A DNA stretch of 6,119 bases. Source: G963674505 sp964575975 (GTDB lineage: Bacteria > Desulfobacterota > Desulfobacteria > Desulfobacterales > SKZT01). A program made the position numbers and the translations under genes. The first letter of the stretch is position 1. Every line of letters begins with the position of its first letter. Of the stretch, positions 1 to 5,828 are shown in pieces. The stretch covers positions 1 through 6,119 of the forward strand of contig CAZNTU010000297.1 in the NCBI GenBank assembly GCA_964575975.1, written 5' to 3'. The notes beneath the pieces are model-generated. The model had not been told where the DNA came from. It did no database searches and saw only the letters and a list, made by a program, of their open reading frames with translations.

Positions 1-107
1 GGTGCAAGTTGACCTGCAATTGGCAAACTGATTTTCAAAAAGCTAAAATATTACGGAATTGTAGTACCTTGAGTAAAGGCATTTCTTTTTGACGAACTTC
101 CACAGCC
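1..107 (-). pseudogene. Severed 3' end of the IS630-family transposase
   Basis: This is the part of the transposase gene beyond the MITE. Read on the minus strand from 107 it continues the frame left by the main part (ERLWKFVKKKCLYSRYYNSVIF), stops at TAG (43-45), and then continues in the same frame as LFENQFANCRSTCT to the window edge. The RLWKF.KK..LY..YY pattern is the usual IS630 sequence just after the catalytic Glu. The fragment has no start or ribosome-binding site of its own and is not expected to be translated. The element's own left end is not visible. Confidence 0.75.
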
Positions 108-115
108 TTTCGATC
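108..115. repeat. Target-site duplication, left copy (TTTCGATC)
   Basis: This 8-bp sequence borders the left end of the MITE and is repeated exactly at 231-238. On the coding strand it reads GATCGAAA and covers the Ile-Glu codons at the catalytic Glu of the transposase. Deleting one copy with the MITE restores the reading frame, which confirms it as the duplicated target. Confidence 0.93.
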
Positions 116-230
116 GTAACGATTCAGACCCCCCATAGCAATACGGGACTATTTTTTATGAAGAACCCCTATTCATGGGGATTCTGTGAAAATAGCTTCG
201 GTTTTTCCTATGGAGGGTCTGAATCGTTAC
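116..230. mobile_element. 115-bp MITE with IS66-type ends
   Basis: This is a short non-coding element with 23-bp terminal inverted repeats (116-138 and 208-230). They match at 22 of 23 positions and begin GTAACGATTCAGACCC. It is flanked by perfect 8-bp direct repeats (TTTCGATC). The GTAA start and the 8-bp duplication are the signature of IS66-family insertion. The interior is also partly palindromic: CCCC (166-169) and GGGG (177-180) close a 7-base loop at the centre, so the whole element can fold into one long imperfect hairpin. It encodes nothing. It is a non-autonomous derivative that needs a transposase in trans. It sits inside the IS630-family transposase and supplies the stop codon that ends the truncated product. 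Confidence 0.9.
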
Positions 231-238
231 TTTCGATC
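231..238. repeat. Target-site duplication, right copy (TTTCGATC)
   Basis: This is an exact copy of 108-115, directly adjoining the right end of the MITE. The 8-bp length is what IS66-family transposases generate. Confidence 0.93.
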
Positions 239-1092
239 AGATTCAAATTGGGGGAATACGGAGGTAAATAGAGCATCTCGATGTCCAGTTCCTTCGCCTT
301 TTCGCTGACAATTTTGCATTTCTGGTATCTGGCGTTGTCCAAAACGACGGTCGTCGGCGTCTCGGGCCGGCGCTTCCGGATCTTCTCCAGAAGCTCGCAA
401 ACGGCCGGTGCGTTGATATAGGTGTCGTTCGTCACGGAGACCAGTTCGTGCGTTATCGCGTCGATAGCACCCAGGACGTTGAACCGTTTCCTGCCGGCGG
501 GAGCCTTGATAAAGATTCTGGCGAAGCACCAGAGAAAACCGATAAAGGGGGCCAGAACGAAATGGGCAGCGTCGACGAACAGAAGAACGCGCTTGCCCGC
601 CCTTGCCTCCTCTATCTTCGGGTCGAATTTTTTTACGACCTCGTCCTGCTCGTCGACGTCCGCCTTGGCGGGCACGGTTCCGACTTTCAGACGCTTCGCC
701 CCGATTCGCTTCAAAAATTGCCGAACCTGGGGCACGCTCCTCTTTATTCCCGTCAGAGCCTCTATCTCGGCGGCGGCCTGCTTCAGCGAGCCCGGCGGAT
801 TCTCCTTTAAATGTTGCTCTATGGAAGAAGCCTTTTCCGCAAGCCTGCTTTGCGGCTTGTAGAAGTTGAGTTCCCTCGACTTTTCGACGCCGCCCTCCAG
901 GAACAACTGGTAATAGCCCTTGAGGGTGTTGGGGCAGATTCCGACCAGGTCGCAGATTTGGTCGTTTGTCAGTCCCTTGCCCTTGAGATACAGAGCTTCC
1001 ATTCTCATCTGAACCCGAGGGTGCGGATGGTGGAATCTTTCGTGCCGCAGAGCCTCGATTTCCCCGTCTTTGAATTCGACCGAAATAGTCAT

Positions 1093-1244
1093 GGAATCCT
1101 CCTGGATACGTAAAAAATAGGTATCCAGATAACTGTATAGAATTTCCGGTCGAATGTCCCCAGAAAAATGAAATATTTTTCAAAAAACTCAGATTGAGAC
1201 CTTACTCAGTATATTTTGACTTTGCACATTAGCAACTCTTCCAG
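1093..1244 (-). promoter_or_regulatory. 5' leader of the IS630-family transposase with a hairpin next to the ribosome-binding site
   Basis: This 152-bp non-coding stretch lies between the transposase start and the left end of the IS66 element. It holds a Shine-Dalgarno AGGAGG (plus-strand 1098-1103), five bases from the ATG. Just upstream is a perfect 8-bp inverted repeat, CTGGATAC (1102-1109) and GTATCCAG (1121-1128), with an 11-base A-rich loop. The stem overlaps the last two bases of the Shine-Dalgarno, so it could hide the site in the mRNA or serve as an operator; that is inference. I see no convincing -35/-10 pair. The right terminal repeat of the IS630 element should lie here, but without the left end it cannot be fixed. 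Confidence 0.45.
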
Positions 1245-1271
1245 GTAGCGATTCACCTCACCTATAGGAAT
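1245..1271. repeat. Left terminal inverted repeat of the IS66 element
   Basis: It begins GTAGCGATTCACCTCACC and pairs with 2881-2907 at 23 of 27 positions. The fourth base is G where IS66-type ends usually have A (GTAA), which may weaken transposase recognition. It ends seven bases from the transposase stop codon. Confidence 0.85.
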
Positions 1272-1277
1272 TAGACA

Positions 1278-2770
1278 TTATGCGGCCGGTATCGGAGGAA
1301 GCGCGATGCCTTTTCGCCCGCAAGCAATAACGCTTGCGATATATTCCCAAGGATCGGCTCTTCGTCGCTTGCACGTCTCCGCTGCGCTTATGAAAGCGTC
1401 GAAAGACCGGCTGCCTTCGTCCGTTCGGGAGCCGAAGCAGATCTTCCTAAATATCACCGCCACGCGCAGCGCGCGTTCGGCTTCGTTGTTGGTCGGAGGA
1501 AGGCCCGGATTTTTGGCGAACGCCGCCACCGTGCCCCGGTCGTTCAGGATTTCGTTCGCCAGGGACTTCAACTTTTCATGATCGGACTTCGATCCCAGGT
1601 TGCAGGCTCTTTCGAGTCCGGGGAGAACCGCCCGCGTTCCTTCCTGCCGTCCTCACCCCGGGCCATGGCCTTTATCGGGCTCCGCAGCTCCCGCAGTCAC
1701 CAATCCCCCGTTCTTCGGGCATCCTCGTCGATCACGTCCGCAAGCCCGACCGCCTTCCTTATCAAATTCGCCGGGCATCGCTGGCGTTTCGTATAATGGC
1801 GATAGGCGCCGTATCCGTCGGTTATCAGCCAACCGAAGAAGGCTTCGGTTATCAGATCGGGCAAATCCTCTTTTTTCCGGGACCCTATGAAACAGACGGC
1901 GATCTTTTGGCCGACCGCCACTCAAAGCCATCTGAACGCGCCCTTTTCATACCGCGGCGTTTCGTCCAGATGGACCTTTTCTTCCCGTTGCAGTTCCTCG
2001 ATCAGGGATTCCACTATGGGATAGCAGGCTACGCCCGCTTCGCGGATGCAGTTGCATACGGTGCCGACGGACACGTCGAAACCGAACCATTCGGCGAGAT
2101 ATTGCCGGATTTTTTCCCGCGACATTTTGCAGTCGCGATTCAAGGCGGCGATGAAAGTGGCGAGCATTGGACCGACGAGTCGGTTTTCGGCCAGTTTCGG
2201 ATCGCGTTTTCGCCCCTCGACGACCGAAACGGCTCCCTGCCCCGGCGCGGCCTTGTTCTCGTGGCCGCATCGGCAAACGACCGTATGGTATCGATGCAGA
2301 GTGCGAACGATTCGGATCTGGTTCAGCCCGGCGTCTTTTTCAAGCTCGTAAGTATTGTGTCCGGCATATGCCGACAGGCAGGGCGGCTTGGCCAAATCGC
2401 GCGAGCACGGAGAACAGGTTTCGGGCCAATGGTCTTCCGTTCTCTCCGGCGGCATTTCTTCGACCCTGCCGAATCCCTCGGCTCCGATTTGCCTGCCGGG
2501 CTTGCGTCTTTCCGGCTCGTCGGCGTTCGCGCCGTCTTCCGCGGCGCATTCGGCGGATACGCCCTCCGGCTTTTCTTCGCCGGACTCGTCGGAATTTTCT
2601 TCGGGGGCTTCTTCGCTCTTCGGCCTTTTTCCCCTTCTGAACGGACCATCGCCCGAAGGCGGTTTCGAACTGTTGGACGAGTCTTCGTCGGGCTTTTCGT
2701 AAAATTCGATGCCGAAGTCCCCCGACCGCACCGACAAATCGAGCAGGGCTTCCTTGTCGGGCCGCGCCAT
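1278..2770 (-). pseudogene. IS66-family transposase (tnpC type), decayed
   Basis: This is the remnant of the DDE transposase of the IS66 element. In order from the ATG at 2770: NSSKPPSGD (residues 33-41, the family N-terminal motif), an acidic low-complexity stretch (about 51-90), cysteine pairs CSPC (119-122) and CRC (166-168) that would bind zinc, catalytic Asp in HLDET (269), catalytic Asp in ITDGYGAY (about 1824-1847), and catalytic Glu in PPTNNEAERALR near the C-terminus, followed by DPWEYIASVI. Two in-frame TGA codons break it: 1922-1924 (RWL*VAVG, where Trp is expected) and 1697-1699 (GDW*LREL). A frameshift at about 1630-1650 moves the last part to another frame (LERACNLGS... to the TAA at 1278-1280). 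At the front, LTVEDLVQFDRD lies in another frame upstream of 2770. That frame follows AAGGAGG (2853-2859) by 8 bases, but with ACG in place of ATG and a TGA at 2833-2835. So the ancestral start was probably at 2844. It is not functional. Confidence 0.88.
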
Positions 2771-2852
2771 GGGTCACGGTCGAACTGCACGAGGTCTTCT
2801 ACGGTCAACTTTTTCGCTATATTCTGTTGGTATCACAAATGCGTTTTTTTGT

Positions 2853-2859
2853 CCTCCTT
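2853..2859 (-). promoter_or_regulatory. Ribosome-binding site left without a start codon
   Basis: AAGGAGG on the minus strand has ACG (2842-2844) at 8-base spacing. The ACG frame runs into LTVEDLVQFDRD, a plausible IS66 transposase N-terminus. This marks the likely original start, now ATG changed to ACG. Confidence 0.5.
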
Positions 2860-2880
2860 TATTTTCGATGTTTTCAATAT

Positions 2881-2907
2881 ATTCCTATATGGGGGGTGAA
2901 TCGTTAC
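2881..2907. repeat. Right terminal inverted repeat of the IS66 element
   Basis: Read inward on the minus strand it begins GTAACGATTCACCCCCCATA, the canonical GTAA start. It shares its first 11 bases with the MITE ends, then differs by a 2-bp indel, so the MITE belongs to a related element and not to this exact one. Confidence 0.87.
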
Positions 2908-2923
2908 CCGACTTTAGCAGGTT

Positions 2924-4051
2924 TTACAGCCAGTTTTCATGATACCTAGTTTTGTTGAGCCATTCCGCAGGGCTTTTCCAGTCGTCGTGTTCTCTAACCG
3001 TCCATGGAGTGCAAGTAGCGAAAGTGTGAACAAGGGCCCGGACCCTCACGCCCGACTCGGCGGCCGCCAAGCTTCCGTGGAAGCAGAACGTAGAACCCGG
3101 ATGGCGGTCCATTCTTTGCATCAGCCTGTCGATCATGTTGCCGGTTCTGTGGCCTCCGGAATCCCTTCCCCCCGGGCCCGTTCGCAGAGCCTGCGCACCC
3201 GTTGGGAAAAGGAGGCCTTCGAAGCGGCCCCGTAGCAGTTCCATATCTTGTCCGCCGCTGTTTTGAAAAGCTCTTTGAATTTCTTGCTTGTCCGATCTCG
3301 GATCTTTATGAACACGCGCGGGAAGCGGCAGACGACGAAGATCGTCGGAAACAGGACGCTCCATACGTTCATGGTGGCTTTCCACGCGTCCGTGTCCGCG
3401 GATTTCGGAGCGTGTCCAAGTGTCCAAGGTCCAAGTCCAGGGCTTCCTCCTTGAACACGCCGCAGCCTTTCGCCAGGCCCTTCTCTCCGGCGTCCTCGCC
3501 TGCGGAAGCTCCCAGTACGCACCGGCCGCCGACGGGGTCGCGGGCACGCGGACCTTCTCCCCTTTCAGCCGGCTGTGCTTCTCGTCCGCGGGGAGGTTTT
3601 CGGGGAGAAGCCCGGGGGACTTGACCGTGGTTCCGACGACGCTGTTTCGGCCGAGGCTTTGCTCCATGCGATGCCAGTACGTGTTGTTCCTGCCGAACAC
3701 GTAGGTCATTGCCCAGAAGGGCGCGTTGACCTTCCAGGGAAACAGAGCCTTTTCGACGTCGTCCGCGAACGCCGTGTGGTAAGCCATCGCGAAGGAAGGC
3801 CTGACGGTGTACGCGACGGAATCCACCGTGATTCGCCTGGTGGGCACGCCCGGCTTTTTCGGACGCCGAACCTCCTTCAACCCGTATCCGTTCCGGATTC
3901 CGTCCGGAAAAAGCTCGGGATGTTTTTCTACGAATTCGTCCGGCATTTTCCCGGACTTTTTGGGATCTTCGATCGAAACCATCTATATTACTTGCTCGAA
4001 GGGGAGAACGATTGTACGATTTTTCCGGGAAGTCGGCTTTTTTGTCTGGAT
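2924..4051 (-). pseudogene. DDE-type transposase of the unnamed IS, copy 1, multiply frameshifted
   Basis: Family resemblance, from memory, is to a transposase group widespread in IS-rich environmental bacteria. Motifs in order are a HPELFPDGI start region, RPSFAMAYHT, FWAMTYVFGRN, GRNSVVGTTVKSPG, PADEKH (probable first Asp, residue 133 counted from 3982), then NVWSVLFPTI with DTDAWKAT just before it (probable second Asp, about 3370-3390), RVFIKIRDR, and TGNMIDRLM...FHGSLAAAE (probable Glu). The pieces lie in different frames. Shifts occur at a GGGG run near 3534-3537, at an exact 8-bp tandem duplication at 3413-3428, and near 3150-3175. A TAG at 3983-3985 separates the ATG at 3982 from an in-frame extension (KKPTSRKNRTIVLPFEQ) that starts at an ATC (4049-4051), seven bases after AAAGGAG. 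The original ATG was therefore probably there. The stop at 2924-2926 replaces the Gln of NWLQNLL. It is dead as a gene. Confidence 0.8.
3413..3428. repeat. Exact 8-bp tandem duplication (TGTCCAAG x2) causing a frameshift
   Basis: TGTCCAAG occurs at 3413-3420 and again at 3421-3428, followed by a third near copy (GTCCAAG, 3429-3435). Removing one 8-bp unit joins the upstream frame (EEALDLDL) to the downstream one (GHAPKSADTDAW) without a break. The duplication is therefore a lesion that arose after the gene was functional. It may be replication slippage or a footprint left by an excised element that makes 8-bp duplications. Confidence 0.75.
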
Positions 4052-4136
4052 TTTGTTGCTCCTTTCGTTTTTCAGGTTAAGCTTGGCAACCCAACCATAT
4101 ACGAAATTACGCTAAAATCCGGTAAAAAGGTCGCTC

Positions 4137-4160
4137 CCCCCAAATCCGTTATAACCAGAA
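4137..4160. repeat. Right terminal inverted repeat of the unnamed IS, copy 1
   Basis: The outermost bases read AACCAGAA on the plus strand. The 24 bp are a perfect inverted match to 5805-5828, and the match breaks on both sides of the stretch, which defines the repeat. It lies 85 bp upstream of the probable original transposase start. Confidence 0.85.
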
Positions 4161-4340
4161 CATTTTCCATTTTCATCCGATTTATGGACCTGTGAAAATA
4201 GTCCGCGTGTTTTCTCTACTTCGACCCAATTTCTTCATCGTTTAAAACGGTAGTGCATGATTGCTCCGCTGGCTCCATCTTTGTTCACATTTTTTTACGT
4301 TTTCCTATGGGGGGTCTGACTCGTTACATAACGCGAAAGA
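4161..4340. other. Non-coding gap with relics of a MITE/IS66-type element
   Basis: There is no gene here. At 4178-4201 the sequence (ATTTATGG...CTGTGAAAATAG) resembles the centre and right arm of the MITE at 116-230, including an exact 12-base match. At 4305-4327 lies a complete end of the same type. The 100 bases between have no MITE counterpart. This could be a larger relative of the MITE, or a piece of its parent element, whose left part was removed when copy 1 of the unnamed IS arrived. The remaining bases 4328-4340 separate this end from the flippase stop codon. I see no strong terminator hairpin. Confidence 0.45.
4305..4327. repeat. Orphan IS66/MITE-type terminal repeat
   Basis: Read on the minus strand it begins GTAACGAGTCAGACCCCCCA and matches the left end of the MITE at 22 of 23 positions. 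No partner end is visible nearby. It ends 13 bp from the flippase stop codon, so an element once inserted just downstream of that gene. Confidence 0.75.
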
Positions 4341-5681
4341 TCACACAATATTCGGAAAATACCCTGTGGTCTTCCTGAATTTCAGTTTCATATAACCCAG
4401 CGTGGCGACATTCCATCCCGCAAGACTGACCATTGCCGCTATAGCTGCTCCAATAATACCATAGTCTGGCGTCAGCAACAGATTGAATGCGACATTAGCG
4501 AATGCCGCAACGACAACAATGTTTCTGAATACATTTTGGTTGCCTGTCATATTCATGAACAGGCCGGTAGCACCGGATATGGAATGCACAAACTGGCCTA
4601 TAACCAGAAGTACAAGGGCGGGGTAGGCCGATGAGAATTCCTTTCCGAAACCGATTTGCAAAATCGGCTTGCCCAGGATGACAAATCCCAGCAGAATTGG
4701 TGCGGTGGTCCAGAAAATGAGCTTGGCTGATTTTTTGGCCACGTAAAACAGCTCATCCATTTTATCTGAATGGAACAACTCTGAGAATTTTGGGCCCGCC
4801 ATAGAGTTGACGGCTTGCAGAAAATAATTCGTGAGGGTTGCCAGTTTCACGGCAATGGCATAATAGCCCACTTCGGCTTCGGTTCGGAAGATGCATAACA
4901 TGATCACCCCGGTTTGGGCAACAAGAAAGTCCATGGCATGGGTCATGAGCATAGGAAGGGAGATGGAAAGAACCTCTCGGGAAGGCATGGGATGTACGAG
5001 ATCCTGCGGCTGCATTTTCCGCTTAAACTCGTATTCCATGATAAACCAGCCCAAAATGCCGGTTATGGCGAATCCGCCGAGTATTGCATATACTGGAACA
5101 TCCTGTGAAGGCCATAAATAGCCAAGTGATACGAGTAGCAGCAGATTGAATCCCTGGGGCAGAACCTGCATGAGGGCAAACACTTTAATCAGTCGCAAGC
5201 CTCGGACCGCTTGGGTATTTAGCAGCATCAGGGATTTAAAGATAACGAAGATCGACGCCAAGGCGAAATAAAAGGAAAGGTGGGGTTTGGAAAACATCCG
5301 GGCCGCGATCAGCTCCGAAAAAATGAAAAACAACGTTCCTGTTGCCACAGAAACAAGGATCACCATGAACTGGGTCTTGCGGTACACCCTAAAGGCCGAG
5401 GTGTGAGAATACTTTGCCAGATGCTCGGGTATCAGCCGCAGAAGCGACGTCTGGGTACCAAGAACGGTGAATATGGTGGATAGCATGAGAAAGGACTGGA
5501 TCACCGCTACGATGCCCACAACATCCGCCCCGTAAAATCTGGCGATTACGATGCTTGCCACCAGTCCGAAACCATTGGATACTACACGGGCTGACAATGC
5601 CCAGACAGATCCTGCCAGAATTTCTGAGAAACGCGGGTCGGCGATTAGGTTGTTAAACCTTTTTTTTATTATGCTGAACAT
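4341..5681 (-). CDS. Polysaccharide flippase-like membrane protein (Wzx/MOP family)
   Basis: This 446-residue inner-membrane protein is probably a flippase that moves lipid-linked sugar repeat units across the cytoplasmic membrane for O-antigen, capsule or exopolysaccharide assembly. Evidence: length typical of the family; about twelve hydrophobic segments (roughly residues 20-45, 55-75, 106-128, 136-155, 167-188, 197-215, 238-260, 268-290, 320-340, 353-372, 386-404, 407-430); an N-terminal block GSVWALSARVVSNGFGLVAS followed by ARFYGADVVG; and a C-terminal block TGNQNVFRNI...NLLLTPDYGIIGAAIAA typical of Polysacc_synt proteins. The start at 5681 has only a weak ribosome-binding site (TAGG, about seven bases upstream) but gives the expected N-terminus. 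The stop is TGA. The frame is intact and Trp is TGG. No glycosyltransferase or polymerase gene lies beside it, so its substrate is unknown. It is the only non-transposase gene here and has insertion sequences on both sides. A related MATE-type exporter role is less likely. Confidence 0.88.
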   Translation of the reverse strand: MFSIIKKRFNNLIADPRFSEILAGSVWALSARVVSNGFGLVASIVIARFYGADVVGIVAVIQSFLMLSTIFTVLGTQTSLLRLIPEHLAKYSHTSAFRVYRKTQFMVILVSVATGTLFFIFSELIAARMFSKPHLSFYFALASIFVIFKSLMLLNTQAVRGLRLIKVFALMQVLPQGFNLLLLVSLGYLWPSQDVPVYAILGGFAITGILGWFIMEYEFKRKMQPQDLVHPMPSREVLSISLPMLMTHAMDFLVAQTGVIMLCIFRTEAEVGYYAIAVKLATLTNYFLQAVNSMAGPKFSELFHSDKMDELFYVAKKSAKLIFWTTAPILLGFVILGKPILQIGFGKEFSSAYPALVLLVIGQFVHSISGATGLFMNMTGNQNVFRNIVVVAAFANVAFNLLLTPDYGIIGAAIAAMVSLAGWNVATLGYMKLKFRKTTGYFPNIV

Positions 5682-5804
5682 ATAAAAACCTAGTTGAATT
5701 TAGTGATCTGGGACGAAAATCCGTTAAAGTATTCTTAAGTTTTCAGAAAATAGGGCGGGATTTTTAAATCCGAGTGTGATCAAATATGAAGGCACATTGT
5801 TTTT
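5682..5804 (-). promoter_or_regulatory. Upstream region of the flippase gene
   Basis: This is a 123-bp AT-rich non-coding stretch between the flippase start and the left end of the second unnamed-IS copy. Any promoter retained by the gene must lie here or inside that copy. I find no convincing -35/-10 pair. A small palindrome (GGATTT-TT-AAATCC, about 5758-5771) is the only structured element, and its meaning is unknown. The insertion so close to the start probably cut the gene off from its original operon. Confidence 0.35.
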
Positions 5805-5828
5805 TTCTGGTTATAACGGATTTGGGGG
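5805..5828. repeat. Left terminal inverted repeat of the unnamed IS, copy 2
   Basis: The outermost bases read TTCTGGTT. It is a perfect 24-bp inverted match to 4137-4160. On the minus strand it also contains the last codons and the TAA (5811-5813) of the ancestral transposase frame (PPNPL*), so the repeat doubles as coding sequence. Confidence 0.87.

Larger units (their letters stand above)
43..1092 (-). pseudogene. IS630-family DDE transposase, interrupted by a MITE
   Basis: This gene would encode a cut-and-paste transposase of the IS630/Tc1-mariner group. From the ATG at 1092 the frame is intact for 287 codons. A helix-turn-helix-like N-terminal part (about residues 27-75, with LTNDQICDLVGICPNTLKGY) is followed by the catalytic core: D174 in LLFVDAAHF, D252 in VVLDNARYQ and E287 in PPYSPNLNLIE. 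The 34-residue D-E spacing fits IS630. The start is supported by AGGAGG five bases upstream. Immediately after E287 a 115-bp MITE breaks the frame, so the current product ends with the tail SNDSDPP (stop near 208). Removing the MITE and one 8-bp duplication restores the family sequence LNLIERLWKFVKKKCLYSRY across the junction. The restored frame then meets a TAG at 43-45, while the sequence beyond still looks coding (LFENQFANC), so a second nonsense mutation is likely and the true end lies outside the window. The catalytic triad survives, but the C-terminal region is lost. Confidence 0.9.
1245..2907 (-). mobile_element. IS66-family insertion sequence, inactive
   Basis: This is a 1663-bp element bounded by 27-bp inverted repeats that match at 23 positions. 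It carries one long, broken transposase gene on the minus strand. A size near 1.6 kb with a lone tnpC-type gene, and no room for the accessory tnpA/tnpB genes, fits the ISBst12-like subgroup. The flanking octamers, TCTTCCAG (1237-1244) and CCGACTTT (2908-2915), do not match, so the target duplication is lost. On its right the element abuts the 3' region of the unnamed IS transposase; on its left it abuts the IS630 leader. It therefore once inserted into the unnamed IS and later underwent a rearrangement or deletion on the left. Confidence 0.85.
2908..4160 (-). mobile_element. Insertion sequence of unnamed family, copy 1 (left end missing)
   Basis: The right end is a 24-bp terminal repeat at 4137-4160 that is identical, inverted, to the left end of the second copy at 5805-5828. 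The left end is absent: the IS66 element begins where about 50 more bases would be expected by comparison with copy 2. The element carries one transposase gene on the minus strand. Full length was probably near 1.3 kb. No target duplication can be tested because one end is gone. Confidence 0.8.

Noticed and set aside
2..24. Possible left terminal repeat of the IS630 element (GTGCAAGTTGACC) paired with GTGCAAAGTC on the minus strand near 1227
   Set aside because: The match is weak (about half the bases beyond GTGCAA), and the left stretch still looks like transposase coding sequence in frame, so the real end is probably outside the window.
116..230. MITE hairpin as a transcription terminator or small RNA
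   Set aside because: No T-run follows the central stem in the right place, and the terminal repeats with target duplications already explain the structure.
89..271. A small plus-strand open frame of 60 residues
   Set aside because: It spans the MITE and both its junctions, so it was created by the insertion and has no ancestral meaning.
1278..2770. TGA read as Trp or selenocysteine
   Set aside because: The flippase in the same window uses TGG for Trp and TGA as its stop. The IS66 gene also has a frameshift and a lost start codon, so it is simply decayed.
1796..2899. A 367-residue plus-strand open frame
   Set aside because: It lies wholly antisense to the IS66 transposase, has Arg/Phe-rich low-complexity sequence with no motif, and exists because the GC-rich opposite strand lacks stops in that frame.
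3575..4195. A 206-residue plus-strand open frame
   Set aside because: It is antisense to the transposase of the unnamed IS and runs through its terminal repeat. It has no recognisable domain or ribosome-binding context.
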